A stretch of 64,000 bases of DNA, from assembly GCF_041504345.1 (NCBI RefSeq), contig NZ_CP167895.1, positions 1,364,001 through 1,428,000 of the forward strand, in the 5' to 3' direction. Below, piece after piece: positions 63,249-64,000 of the stretch. Source of the DNA: Vibrio sp. BS-M-Sm-2 (GTDB taxonomy: Bacteria; Pseudomonadota; Gammaproteobacteria; Enterobacterales; Vibrionaceae). Position 1 is the stretch's first letter; the number at the start of each line of letters is the position of its first letter. A program made the translations under genes and the position numbers. Below the pieces are notes generated by a model. It did no database searches. It saw nothing but the letters and a program-made list of their open reading frames with translations, and was not told the origin of the DNA.

Positions 63249-64000
63249 ATGAAAAAGCGACTCTTCCTTTTAACCATGGCCTTAACTTCGGTATTGAGTT
63301 CTAGTCATCTTTTGGCTGCCGAAAAGCTACGAGTTTATGCTGCATCTTCAATGACCAATGCAGTCAACTTGTTGGTTGAAGAGTTTGAGAAAGACCATTC
63401 TGTCGATGTGATTCCTGTGTATGCGAGCACATCTTCTTTGGTACGACAAATCGAAAGAGGAGCACCAGCCGACATCTTTATCTCGGCAAATGAGAAATGG
63501 ATGACGTACCTAGTCGATAGTAAATTGGTTTCTAGTGACAATGTCACAAATCTATGTGAAAACGAACTTGTGTTGATAGCCCCAAAAGAGACGTCGATAT
63601 CACTGAGCCTGTCAAAAGGTGAACAATGGGCTAAACTGCTTACTAATGAAAGGCTTGCTGTGGGCAATACCACTTCTGTTCCTGCGGGTATCTACGCTAA
63701 AGAGGCGTTAGAAACGTTAGGTGTATGGGACGATGTGAAGACTAGATTAGCACCAAGTAACAATGTTCGTATGGCCTTAGCTTTAGTAGAGCGCAGTGAG
63801 GCTAAGCTTGGTATTGTTTACAAAACAGATGCGCTGCTGTCTAAAGAAGTGAACCTAGTAAAGACGTTCCCATCAAATTTACATACGCCAATACGTTACC
63901 CTGTAGCGAGATTGAGCGATACAGTCGTTGCAGAAGAGTTCTATACTTTCCTTAATAGCGAAAAAGCGAAGGACACCTTGAACAGTTTTGGATTTGAAGT
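63249..64000 (+). CDS. modA: Molybdate ABC transporter binding protein (3' end outside window)
   Basis: Open to the last base, giving 250 complete codons. The signal peptide ends near LLAAE; the mature start LRVYAASSMTNA and VIPVYASTSSLVRQIERGAP, DIFISANEKWM and NTTSVPAGIYA match ModA. It binds molybdate or tungstate in the periplasm; the ModB and ModC genes should follow. Start ATG at 63249, 43 bases after cobQ. Confidence 0.9.
   Translation, partial: MKKRLFLLTMALTSVLSSSHLLAAEKLRVYAASSMTNAVNLLVEEFEKDHSVDVIPVYASTSSLVRQIERGAPADIFISANEKWMTYLVDSKLVSSDNVTNLCENELVLIAPKETSISLSLSKGEQWAKLLTNERLAVGNTTSVPAGIYAKEALETLGVWDDVKTRLAPSNNVRMALALVERSEAKLGIVYKTDALLSKEVNLVKTFPSNLHTPIRYPVARLSDTVVAEEFYTFLNSEKAKDTLNSFGFE

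Noticed and set aside
1..64000. CRISPR arrays, insertion sequences, integron or phage genes
   Set aside because: No regular spacer array, transposase or integrase was seen; the repeats present are tRNA units and short direct repeats.

Overview
The window looks like a chromosomal stretch of a marine Vibrio, probably a Splendidus-clade-like species and probably from the smaller chromosome; the replicon is inferred from gene content only (nrdDG, ravA-viaA, a TtpC-type TonB system, nirBDC). Genes are typical gammaproteobacterial, moderately AT-rich and tightly packed, with strong Shine-Dalgarno sites. No insertion sequence, prophage, integron or CRISPR array was seen.

Layout. 1-2321: end of an unrecognised AT-rich gene, a small cytochrome c, threonine aldolase and a NUDIX hydrolase. 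2594-5706: ravA-viaA chaperone pair. 5906-8273: nine tRNA genes (Cys, Gly, Leu) in two arrays that hold a near-identical 501-bp repeat and flank a lipase gene. 8892-13826: nitrite reduction module nirB-nirD-nirC plus the siroheme gene cobA, behind FNR-like, NarL-like and Fur-like sites. 13939-15184: DUF4174 and NYN-domain proteins. 15265-34079: metal acquisition region with a two-component system, a dicarboxylate/amino-acid symporter, a TonB-dependent siderophore receptor, a TtpC-ExbB-ExbD-TonB-TPR operon, then a second operon of PepSY, DUF2271, DUF4198, a small secreted protein, DUF6162 and a zinc/manganese-type ABC transporter with two binding-protein-like subunits. 34203-41450: small genes, a MATE pump with divergent AraC regulator, two tandem DNA-binding-domain-only proteins, an MFS transporter and another AraC regulator. 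41839-45103: acyl-CoA ligase plus GMC alcohol dehydrogenase. 45213-50754: thioredoxin 2, FabH, GNAT, glycosyltransferase, YeeE pair and a nuclease. 51058-53804: anaerobic ribonucleotide reductase nrdD-nrdG with FNR and twin NrdR boxes. 53919-56285: a second MATE/AraC divergent pair. 56486-64000: aminotransferase, aspartic-protease-like lipoprotein, ABC-F ATPase, YfaZ and YgiW proteins, cobyric acid synthase and the start of modA.

Working together: the receptor promoter (about 19204-19245) and the PepSY-operon promoter (about 27260-27301) share the same array of three GTAAA-like direct repeats at 9- and 11-bp steps followed at identical distance by a Fur-like box. This suggests that both operons answer to Fur and to one OmpR-type regulator, plausibly the one at 15265. 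The PepSY-to-ABC operon, with several domains of unknown function and a histidine-free binding-protein paralogue, is the best candidate here for an under-described system. Nitrite reduction (nirBDC, cobA) and nrdDG carry signs of anaerobic control.
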